A stretch of DNA of 23,743 nt from Bacillota bacterium. Its GTDB lineage: Bacteria; Bacillota; UBA4882; UBA8346. How positions within the stretch are numbered: the first letter of the stretch is position 1; each line of letters starts with the position of its first letter. Shown one piece after another: positions 7,297 to 15,700 of this stretch. The translations under genes were made by a program, and so were the position numbers. The stretch spans positions 1-23,743 of the forward strand of contig JAEZFP010000003.1 of the NCBI GenBank assembly GCA_023417475.1, given 5' to 3'. The notes below the pieces were generated by a model. The model was given only the letters and a program-made list of their open reading frames with translations. It ran no database searches and was not told the DNA's origin.

Positions 7297-9207
7297 TTAA
7301 ATTGCTTTTTTTATTTTTGCAAAATATAAGATTATTGCACCTATAATAGAAAAGGTAAGACCTGCTAATAGATATACTGATGAATATGCTCCACCAATAA
7401 TCGACATTGCTAATCCTACTATAAATAGTAAAATTCCTAATAAACTATATTCTTCCCCTGCGTAATATTTGTCAAATCCTTTAAATCCTTCTCTTTTAAT
7501 ATCAGTATTTATATGATCTAATTCTTCTCTTTTTTCTCTCATTATTTCAACAATTAAAGGAAGATTTTGATCTTCAATATCCGAAATGATCATATCTATC
7601 TTTTCTATTTTTTCATCAATTTCATTGGATTTTTCTTTAATTTCTTTATCTATTTTTATCCTATCTACACTATCATACTGTATAATATTTTGTCTTTCTT
7701 TCTTTAACCTAAAAAGTACCTTTGTAATATCTAAAAGTTCTTTTAAAATCTGAGTTAACCTACTCGAACCGTTTTTGGTTTCTTCCATTACTAAGATGGA
7801 CATATCTATCTTATTTTCTAAATCTTTAATGCTAGACTCTTTAGGTTTTCTTAACAAATTTTCGTAAATATGAATTCCTTGATAGAAATTTAAACAATAT
7901 GGACATATTTTCAGTTCCTCATTAAATTTAAATAATAACTTATTATAATTATCTGTTGCCTTTTTAAACTCTTTTATAGCATGTTTAAGGAAATTAAGTC
8001 TAACTTTAGAGTTTTTAGAGCTTATATATTTCTGAACGTAGTAACGGCCAATATAATAATTATATAAACCATTTGCAAGATTGTATTTCGGATCTCTAGT
8101 TACCAATTTAATTGAAATTGTTATGTGGTTAATTATCATGAATGGTATTATAAAACTTGGAATAAGGCCAAAAAATATTATATTATAAACATTAGGAGAT
8201 AAGGAAATAAAGAAATTCAAAATAACATATGTTAATGGAAATAGCAGCAAAATAGGTAAAGCAACTATTACAACATAAAAAAGGATTAAATATTTCTCCC
8301 TCTTAAATTTTAATAATTTCCACAGAACTAATAGTAATAAAATTATGCCGGCAAGTAAATAAGGAATATTATTGAGAATATATATCCATGTGTCTTTAAC
8401 TAAGTAAAGTCCAATAAATAGTAGGATTCCTAAAAATATAAATCTAGTCCAACCAAACTTGAAACAGTAGTTAGATTGCTTTAAAAGTTGATCTAAGGTG
8501 TTACTAGCATTTAAATAATTTTTAGATTTTACTTGATTTTTTGATTTTTCAATAGCTACAGTTAGGCAACCATCTCTAATTTTTTTAGATTTTTCTTTCG
8601 ATAAATCTATTGTTAAATTCCACACCTTTTCTTTTGGTAAATCTGAATAAAAATCACTGAAAGCTGATAAAATTCTCTGTTTAACCATCTTTTCTGGATC
8701 TTTTAGAAGAATATTTATTATATCCCACGCATTTTGAGGAAATTTGTTACTTTTTCCAATATATTCACATATAGTATAACCCGTTTCGCCCCTTATTTTT
8801 GGATCAATGTCTTCTGAAGATAATTTTAGTAGATTCCAAACTTTTTTAGCAGGAATTTTATCACTATTTTCTTGTAAATACGAAATTTGCCAATACTTGG
8901 CATCATTTTTAAAAAAAAGATCAATATGAGTAGGTATTTCTTTATATAATATCCAAGCTTCTTCATTATTGGGTAAAATATTGAAATTAGTAGTAATTCC
9001 CATAATAAAATTCAGTGAAATCGTAAGATTATTTTTATATTTAGTATAAACTTTTAAAGCTAAATTCCATGCTTCATTTGAGGGTAACTCATCAAATCTA
9101 CAAAATAGGGCATTAATATTATTATTTAGTTCGATAAAATTATCATTAGATAAATTAAATTCAATTTCATTGCTTAACTCATTCCAAAAGGTTTCATCAT
9201 GCGTCAT
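7297..9207 (-). CDS. Large membrane protein with N-terminal HEAT-like repeats
   Basis: This 636-residue protein has three parts. Residues about 1-240 are helical repeats of roughly 37-40 residues with a recurring AWNL/VWNLL start and DxxxKIR turns, like HEAT repeats. Residues about 255-380 hold four membrane segments (FIFLGILLFIGLYL, IPYLLAGIILLLLVLWKLL, YVVIVALPILLLFPLTYVIL, and one starting IIFFGLIPSFIIPFMIIN). A cytosolic part follows with one CPYC pair and a long charged coiled coil (about 500-570), and two more membrane helices close the protein. No catalytic motif was recognised. The start ATG lacks a clear ribosome site and may be leaderless. It is divergent from the gene beginning at 9371 and downstream of nothing, so it is probably monocistronic. 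A sensing, scaffolding or membrane-effector role is possible but unproven. Confidence 0.7.
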   Translation of the reverse strand: MTHDETFWNELSNEIEFNLSNDNFIELNNNINALFCRFDELPSNEAWNLALKVYTKYKNNLTISLNFIMGITTNFNILPNNEEAWILYKEIPTHIDLFFKNDAKYWQISYLQENSDKIPAKKVWNLLKLSSEDIDPKIRGETGYTICEYIGKSNKFPQNAWDIINILLKDPEKMVKQRILSAFSDFYSDLPKEKVWNLTIDLSKEKSKKIRDGCLTVAIEKSKNQVKSKNYLNASNTLDQLLKQSNYCFKFGWTRFIFLGILLFIGLYLVKDTWIYILNNIPYLLAGIILLLLVLWKLLKFKREKYLILFYVVIVALPILLLFPLTYVILNFFISLSPNVYNIIFFGLIPSFIIPFMIINHITISIKLVTRDPKYNLANGLYNYYIGRYYVQKYISSKNSKVRLNFLKHAIKEFKKATDNYNKLLFKFNEELKICPYCLNFYQGIHIYENLLRKPKESSIKDLENKIDMSILVMEETKNGSSRLTQILKELLDITKVLFRLKKERQNIIQYDSVDRIKIDKEIKEKSNEIDEKIEKIDMIISDIEDQNLPLIVEIMREKREELDHINTDIKREGFKGFDKYYAGEEYSLLGILLFIVGLAMSIIGGAYSSVYLLAGLTFSIIGAIILYFAKIKKAI

Positions 9208-9340
9208 AGCTTCAAATATTATTATTCATTATTTACTTTAAATATTTGCTATTGATTAAGATATAATATGATTTATCAGTAGAATTATATTCAATTTAAT
9301 ATTTTTATTAAGATTTTTGTGTGTGTGTTTTTAATTATTA

Positions 9341-9347
9341 TTATATA
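9341..9347 (+). promoter_or_regulatory. Probable TATA box of the operon beginning at 9371
   Basis: The ttatata motif is centred about 27 bases before the ATG at 9371. An archaeal start site about 25 bases from the box would give a leaderless or nearly leaderless mRNA, which favours 9371 over the upstream ATG at 9347. Confidence 0.4.
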
Positions 9348-9370
9348 TGGGGAAAATCATACTAATACAT

Positions 9371-9979
9371 ATGAAAATAATACAAATTTTGGAGGATATA
9401 AGTAAAGGCAAGAACATTATATTCTACAATAAGAACATCTATGATTGTTATAATCAATTAGAAGATGATTATTTTTGTATATATTTTAATGAACCTACAC
9501 CAGTTAAAGTTAGATTGATCAAAATAATTAATCAAATAACTAGCGATAATACCTCTTCATTAAACCGAAAAACCATAGCTGAACTAAAGGATATTTTGAT
9601 CAAGGAATTAAAATATGAACGGTTAATTATTTGTTTTAATCATTTTGAGCGTTTGACTAACAAGTCTGTTCAGGTTTATAAGTCTCTTAATAGTTTGGAG
9701 AATATTCAGTTTGTCTGTAGTTTCAAAGATAAATTTAAAAAGGAGATATATTCATTTTATTCACAGTTTGAACTTGCAAATAAGGAAGAATATGAAAAGG
9801 AAACGGTTAAAGATGAAATAAGTATGACTTTTCCTGTTTATTTGTTTATAGCTCTGCTTTTTTTTGTTATTTATCTTAAAGCAGCAACCTCACTTTATAT
9901 GGCTTTCATATTACTCGGGGCTGCATGGTTTTCTTTGATAATATTTAGAACTTTAATCTTTATAGGGGGCCGGCCATGA
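9371..9979 (+). CDS. Degenerate P-loop-like protein with two C-terminal membrane helices
   Basis: About 202 residues from the chosen start at 9371, selected because a TATA box sits just before the alternative ATG at 9347. The soluble part has the alternating strand and helix pattern of a P-loop ATPase: a first strand NIIFYNK, a middle strand and acidic-like turn RLIICFNHFERL where a Walker B would lie, then IQFVCSFKDKF. The usual GxxxxGK[ST] Walker A is missing and the Walker B position has no clear acidic pair, so it is probably inactive or remodelled. The last 55 residues hold two hydrophobic helices (VYLFIALLFFVIYL and LYMAFILLGAAWFSLIIF). It overlaps the next gene by 4 bases (ATGA), so it probably works with the membrane hydrolase. 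The family is not named with confidence. Confidence 0.65.
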   Translation: MKIIQILEDISKGKNIIFYNKNIYDCYNQLEDDYFCIYFNEPTPVKVRLIKIINQITSDNTSSLNRKTIAELKDILIKELKYERLIICFNHFERLTNKSVQVYKSLNSLENIQFVCSFKDKFKKEIYSFYSQFELANKEEYEKETVKDEISMTFPVYLFIALLFFVIYLKAATSLYMAFILLGAAWFSLIIFRTLIFIGGRP

Positions 9980-10614
9980 GAATTTACACCCATATAGTCG
10001 GAGCTCTGGTTCTGTTCTTAGTATTTGCTTATGTATTCAATTTAAACCAGATTTTAGTAGGATTAATGTTTGCTGTTTTAGGTTCAGTTTTTCCAGACAT
10101 CTTAGACAATATAATAAGCGAACACAGAGGATATGGCCACTCATCCATATGGATCCTCTTAACCATACCAATCCTATTCTTTAACTTTACAATAGGATCT
10201 GGAATTTTAATCGGATTAATCTCTCACATATTACTCGATTCAATAACCACCCATGGAATACCTTTCCTCTATCCAATCAAGAAAACCAGTTTCACTGTTC
10301 TAAAATTAAACAGAAGAGTTAAAACTGGTACCAACCAAGATAAAGCTATGTTTCTAGCATTGGTTTTTTTATTAATCACCATTTTATGTTTAAACATGGC
10401 TTACACCCAAATAAATACCTTAAACCCATTTCAATCATTTGCAACACAAAATCTTAGCACGGGCCAAAACATTGGCATAAGTACTTCTAATGACTTCAAA
10501 GCCATCTTTAATTTTGATTTACACTTAGATCAGAATGATAAGAATATCAGTGTGAAAAAAGTCAGTGAAAATGAAACTGATTACTTAATAAAAAAAATCG
10601 AACCCGGAGGTTGA
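9976..10614 (+). CDS. YdjM-like membrane-bound metal-dependent hydrolase (DUF457)
   Basis: This 212-residue polytopic membrane protein carries the YdjM/DUF457 signature: a histidine near the start (YTHIVGA), the GSVFPDILD acidic motif (about residues 36-44), HRGYGHSSIW (about 51-60) and SHILLDSITTHGIPFLYP (about 81-98). These conserved His and Asp residues would bind the metal in the membrane. Three to four hydrophobic helices surround them, and another lies at about 122-140 (ALVFLLITILCLNMAY). Most of the remaining tail is polar. The physiological substrate is not established. It overlaps the upstream gene as ATGA and is followed, 5 bases after its stop, by a cysteine-rich microprotein, so the three form one operon. 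Confidence 0.85.
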   Translation: MRIYTHIVGALVLFLVFAYVFNLNQILVGLMFAVLGSVFPDILDNIISEHRGYGHSSIWILLTIPILFFNFTIGSGILIGLISHILLDSITTHGIPFLYPIKKTSFTVLKLNRRVKTGTNQDKAMFLALVFLLITILCLNMAYTQINTLNPFQSFATQNLSTGQNIGISTSNDFKAIFNFDLHLDQNDKNISVKKVSENETDYLIKKIEPGG

Positions 10615-10619
10615 CAAAT

Positions 10620-10769
10620 ATGAAAAACTGTAGAATATTTTGTGATGCATATGGCACATACGTAGTTAAATCAAGATGTAGAAATTGTACATTAAGAAGA
10701 GATTGTGTAAAAATAAGATTGCCTAAGTCAAAAAATCATAATTTGAAACAAATTGAATACTTTAAATGA
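10620..10769 (+). CDS. 49-residue cysteine-rich microprotein
   Basis: A short gene that is easy to miss. It begins at an ATG 9 bases after a perfect GGAGG (10606-10610) that overlaps the end of the YdjM-like gene, and it ends at the TGA at 10767. The product starts MKNCRIFC, then has RCRNC and RRDC: five cysteines in a CxxxC, CxxC, x5, C pattern, in a strongly basic protein. This suggests a small zinc-binding knuckle, perhaps RNA- or DNA-binding. Spacing and the ribosome site make it the third gene of the operon. No family is recognised. Confidence 0.6.
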   Translation: MKNCRIFCDAYGTYVVKSRCRNCTLRRDCVKIRLPKSKNHNLKQIEYFK

Positions 10770-10779
10770 AAAAAAGCTA

Positions 10780-12459
10780 TCATTTATCAACATGATAAAC
10801 GGTTAATCCCACCTTTAATTCACTTTTATCATATACAGTTTTTATTCCCGCTTTTGATCCTTTATTTGCTTCTTCTACCTCATCATTTTCGATCTGTAAA
10901 GATGTTATTTTTTCTTCTAAAAATTTATTATCCAGCAGATAACCAATTGTTTGACCTTTATATAGCTTTCTACCTGTTATATCAATTCCTATAATGTTTT
11001 TATTAGATATATATGTAAATATTTTACCTATAACTTTGTAATTTGATGGCACATCTGATATTTTCCCCTTTTCATAAAATAAATCTCTAACTACCTTTGG
11101 ATCCCAATTATAATCTATCATTCCTTTAATTAGAATAAACAGATTCCATGTAGTCATAAGGCCAATATCATGAAAGTTTGCATCTTTAATTTGTTGTTCT
11201 TTAAATACTTCATTGTTATCTCTTTTTATTGGAGGAATATTCCTTTGATGGTTTATTATTAAAATACCATTAACATTAAACCGGTTCCATTCTTTTCTAC
11301 GCCTCGAAATATATTTTACTAACTGCATTATATATTCATCTTTAGTTAGAGTTGACGGTCCCTTAACTTCCAATAAAATTGAAAGATAATCATCACAAAT
11401 CCTTAAATCCTCTTCTTTAAGTTCATCTTTGTTCAGTTCATCATCTAGATTAACTAAATCATTAAAACCAATAAATCTAAGACATTTTTCAATATTATTT
11501 ACTAATTCATCACCCGTTTTAGTAAGAATATTATGCAAAAAATCAAATTGATTTTTTTCATTATCGATTTTTTGTTTAATCGAATTGATTTTCTTATCAC
11601 TTTCTAATATTATTTCCTTAATTTGCTGTTTATATTTCGTGACACTATTTAATTCATATTCCAATCCTTCAATCCATTTGCCTTCAATATTCGGAAACAT
11701 ATGTGGTGCTATACTAGGTATTATCTCATTTAATAACTCTTTTATTATTTCATAAGTAACAGTGATTGAAGGCAAAATTAAAATGTGTCCATTAAATTCA
11801 ACTCCTTTATAAACTAATAAACAAGCTACACAATCATTGAATCTGTTCTTTAATAAACAATAAAAATTATTTTCTATACTGTATTCTGGACTGAAAACTG
11901 AAGTATAACCATTATTTACAAAGTTTTTACTTAATAAATCAGAAAAATTCTGAATTTCCTCTCCTTCATCATCTTTAATTTCGAGATGATTTTTATCCAA
12001 AATTGAAAGAAAAGACCAGTTATCTATAATAACCTCTTCTCCATGAACTTCTCCATAATCATCGATTGTTCCATAAAAAAAATCATATCTATATCGTGGT
12101 TCTGAAAAAACAACAAAAAATCCGCCATATTTCAATATTCTATCAAATTTTATTCGATATTTATCCATATTTTTTGGTCTAGGATCAATCCAACCCTTTC
12201 TATGAGAACAATATAAATCATTCATATCCTTTGGAATCTCATTTCCAACACCAGGTTGATTTTTAACTTCTGCACCTAAAAGGTCAATGATAACTATATC
12301 TTGTTCAGAAATCACTGGTAAATTTTCATTACCAATTACATTTGAATATCCTGAATTGAGCTCTACGTTATATGGTGAACCAAAACTACCTTTTGATATA
12401 TTTGAACCTTCAGATTTCATCTTTTTGAAAATTTCATCAGATATGTCAATTAATAACAC
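10780..12459 (-). CDS. PD-(D/E)XK nuclease-like protein with EF-Tu domain II-like tail
   Basis: The longest frame with a usual start (GTG) gives 559 residues. Residues 1-250 are an unrecognised alpha/beta region (DIVIIDLLGAE, YGGFFVVFSEPRY). A coiled coil follows at about 265-315, then a restriction-type nuclease core at about 316-415: DELVNNIEKCLRFIGF helix, D351, the ExK motif in LLEVKG (E364, K366) and a QLVKY motif (Q379, Y383) as in RecB/Cas4-like nucleases. The last 85 residues (YKVIGKIFTYISNKNIIGID to the end) resemble the beta barrel of EF-Tu domain II: IGK...G.D.TG..L..GQTI...SLQIENDEVEEA.KG...GIK. It probably cleaves nucleic acid. It lies 267 bp downstream of, and on the same strand as, the TPR-CHAT gene. 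The true start may lie further upstream; see the orphan ribosome site. Confidence 0.78.
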   Translation of the reverse strand: MLLIDISDEIFKKMKSEGSNISKGSFGSPYNVELNSGYSNVIGNENLPVISEQDIVIIDLLGAEVKNQPGVGNEIPKDMNDLYCSHRKGWIDPRPKNMDKYRIKFDRILKYGGFFVVFSEPRYRYDFFYGTIDDYGEVHGEEVIIDNWSFLSILDKNHLEIKDDEGEEIQNFSDLLSKNFVNNGYTSVFSPEYSIENNFYCLLKNRFNDCVACLLVYKGVEFNGHILILPSITVTYEIIKELLNEIIPSIAPHMFPNIEGKWIEGLEYELNSVTKYKQQIKEIILESDKKINSIKQKIDNEKNQFDFLHNILTKTGDELVNNIEKCLRFIGFNDLVNLDDELNKDELKEEDLRICDDYLSILLEVKGPSTLTKDEYIMQLVKYISRRRKEWNRFNVNGILIINHQRNIPPIKRDNNEVFKEQQIKDANFHDIGLMTTWNLFILIKGMIDYNWDPKVVRDLFYEKGKISDVPSNYKVIGKIFTYISNKNIIGIDITGRKLYKGQTIGYLLDNKFLEEKITSLQIENDEVEEANKGSKAGIKTVYDKSELKVGLTVYHVDK

Positions 12460-12504
12460 ATTTGGTTTATTACTATCGGAATCAGTTATTTCTTTTATGA
12501 TATT

Positions 12505-12512
12505 CCCCCCTC
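12505..12512 (-). promoter_or_regulatory. Orphan strong ribosome binding site upstream of the nuclease gene
   Basis: On the - strand GAGGGGGG is followed by AAT ATC ATA in the nuclease frame, with a TGA stop immediately before. No ATG, GTG or TTG occurs in frame until the GTG at 12459, 45 bases beyond the site. The 13 or 14 codons between (ending DSDSNKPN) read smoothly into the protein, so translation may start at ATA (12498) or ATC (12501), or the original ATG has been mutated. Confidence 0.45.
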
Positions 12513-12622
12513 AAATATCCTTAAAGAAAAGTATTTTTTAATACTAATAAGATTTACTTGATATTCACCCTTAGAAATTATTATGGAATTTTAAGTTAAA
12601 TGTAATAAATTTAGAAAATTAA

Positions 12623-12730
12623 AATGAATCTTATGCGTTTTTATTGGAACTATTTAAAATTATAAAAGAAGGAGAATATACCAGAGTTGAATTTAAAGAA
12701 AAAAAACAAATGATTCAACTTATTGATTAA
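12623..12730 (+). pseudogene. Possible AlbA_2/Schlafen-like gene remnant
   Basis: An open frame of 35 codons lies between two stops and has no usual start codon except an internal TTG. Its product, containing LLELFKIIKEGEYTRVEFKE, looks like the beginning of an AlbA_2 (Schlafen-type) domain, whose family pattern is LL..I..GE....EFKE. It then runs into a stop that overlaps the end of the TPR-CHAT gene on the other strand. It is best read as a decayed fragment of a lost accessory gene; the match is short. Confidence 0.25.
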
Positions 12731-15700
12731 ATACCATATATTTGAAATGCAGACCATTTATCAAAATCATATTGCTTCATCAAATCTAGTTCTGCATTCC
12801 TTAATCGTTCTATAGCATTTCCAGTACCATAATAAAACTTTAAAAATAATTCTTTTGTTGATTTGTCTTCTACTTTCCATAAAGAAGCTATTACAAATCT
12901 ACTTCCACCAAGTTGAATGCTTCGTATCAACCCTTCAAATTCGTTAGTATAATTAATATCACTTAATCCAGAATCACAAGCCGATAAAACCATTAAATCA
13001 CTATTTATATTCAGTTCCATTAAATCCATAATTCTGATATACCCATCAGAAAGTTTTAAATTGGATAAAGAAGGATTCATAAGATTGAAAGATCCATGAC
13101 ATGCAATATGAATAATTTTTTTATTTGGAATTCCTTGTAAAAAAACACTTTTTTTAGCATCGTCTTTAATTATTGCTTTAGTACCTAATATTTTTGCAAT
13201 CTCAATGGCTTCAATTTCAGATTCTGGAAGATCTGAAGTGGGATTACCAATTATTAATGAACCTGAACCAGTTCCAGGATTTATATATTTAAGTGAAGCC
13301 GCACTTTGTGCAAAAGAGATTTTATATTCTTCAATTAAATATTTATCTCCCTTTAAAGCTTGAAATGGTATTGCACTGAGTATTTTATCTGTAATTATTA
13401 TTATCTCTTCATTTAAATTTTCTTTGACAGGTTCTATCAGTATTTCATAGAAATATTTTAAAATATTTTTAGCTTCTGTTAAATCTGTTCCATTTTCTAT
13501 AATCTTTCGAAAAAGTATAAATTGATCAAAAACTTCATCAAAACTGATTTCAACTTCTTTAACAATCAAATTATCTTTATTTAAAACAAATATGGCTAAT
13601 TTATCGCCTAATACATATTCAATAAGTGTTTTGCCTTTCAAACAAATATCTTCAATATCAATTGGGTTCAATGGATTTATTGAATAATATTCGGGATTAT
13701 TTCTTTTAATTTCATATAAAACTTTTTTTTGTTTTTCTATTAATGTTGATATTCTTGAATTAATATCAATAGCATAATCATAATCAATTTCTTCGTTTTG
13801 ATTATATTCAAGTTCTAATTCATTAATCGTGTGATCAATTTTATCAATTTGATCTGAAATAGCTTTGTATTCCTCTAATAATATAGGATCTCCTTTAATC
13901 TCCATTTTATCATTGGATAACAATTCAAGAAATTCTCTTCCTTTTGATGCTTCAGCATATTCGAACGCTTCTTTGTTTTTTCCAAGCGCAATACAAATGA
14001 ATATGATAGCATTATAAGCCTGAATAAATGCACCAAAATACTCTTTTCGTATTTCGGGAATTTTTATGGAAGATCTTGTGTCTTCTATTAATTTAATTGC
14101 TTTTTTAAGATTAATATAAGCTAATTTTATTTTATTTTCCGAACTGTATAAATTTCCTAAATTAGTATATGCTTTAATAAGACCAATTCTATCATTACTT
14201 TTTTTTAAAATTGTTATTGCTTCTAAATACAAAGACTTTGTCTCAATTGAATTATGTTCTTTATTAATGTTCAATTTAACAAGCTTGAATCTAGTTTCTC
14301 CTTCAATTAACAATATTCTTCCATAATTTATCTTTTCATTTGTAACTGATGCATTTCTTACAATTTCTTCATTTTTTGCTTTTTTATAAATTTGAACAGC
14401 AGATATCAAATTTTGCTTTTTTTGAATTCCTTTAGATGCTAATTTAACTCGGGATATACCCTCATAAATTAATGATGATGCATAATATGGTGTATTCTCT
14501 AAAAGCCCCAGTTCCCTAGATTCTTGGAAAAGACTTATTGATTGATTTAACGATCCTATTATATCAAAGATATCTTGTTGCTTTTCTGCAATTATCTGGA
14601 GTGTTATCCCTTCCTCAACTAAAGATGTAACATATTCAGGAGTTTTTATCCCAATAATTGATCTAGCCTTTATATAATTATCACGAACATTCATTAATTC
14701 TTCAGTCGAACCTATTCCAAATTCAGTAAGATTTGTTATTACTTTACCCTCTTCAATTAAAGAGTACGCATATTCTTTACTCCCTTTTTTAAAGTCCATT
14801 CTACTATCACTAAATAATCTACTGATATTTTCCAAAGCATCAATTTCATCGCCAATATTACCGTATTTAGCAAGTTCCATAGTGGCAGCAGATTGATTAA
14901 TCATAGTACTAATATAATATTCACTCCCCTTTTTAAGCCCCTCTCTTCTAGCCCTTTTTGAAAATTTTATTGATTTTTGTAGATTATTAACAGGATCAAT
15001 TTTTAATTTTGCAAGTTCCATTCTTGTGATAGATTCATCCATTAAACTTAAAGCATATCCATAACTATTATTATTTTTTTTGAAACCGAATCTAGCTAAT
15101 TCAAAAAGACAAATTGCTTTTTTTAATTCATCAATAGGGTTTGTCCCAAACAAGGCTAATTTTGATCTGGATGATCCTTCTTCCAAAAATGAAATTAAAT
15201 ATTGTGGAGTTTTTTTACTTTTTTCATAATTCCTTATTTTCTGGCATAATTCAATTGAGTCTTTTAAATTCTTGTTTGATTCTTCTATCGTGGAATATCC
15301 CAGCTCAACGAGTTTTTGCAATGCAATAGATTCGCCGTTTAAAGAAGAAATATATATTTTGCTACCTGGCTTCAAAATTTCTTTTCTTGCTTTTTTATAG
15401 AAAGATATAGCGTTTATTAAATTTTCATTAGAAGGATGTATACTGATTAGTCTATTAACTATTGTACATTCGTTCTCTTTAAGATGGAGGTATTCTGAGC
15501 TTTTTTTATTTAATAATTCACTTAATCGTTCATATAACAGAATTAATCTTTTTAAATTTTTTTCATTGCTATTTTTATTAGAAATTTTTTCTCTGAATTG
15601 AATTTCTCTTGATAAATTAAGTTTATAATGTGGATTTTTTTTATCAATTACATCATTAAGTATTTCAAGAACTATTATGGCTTTATTTAAATTTTCTGTC

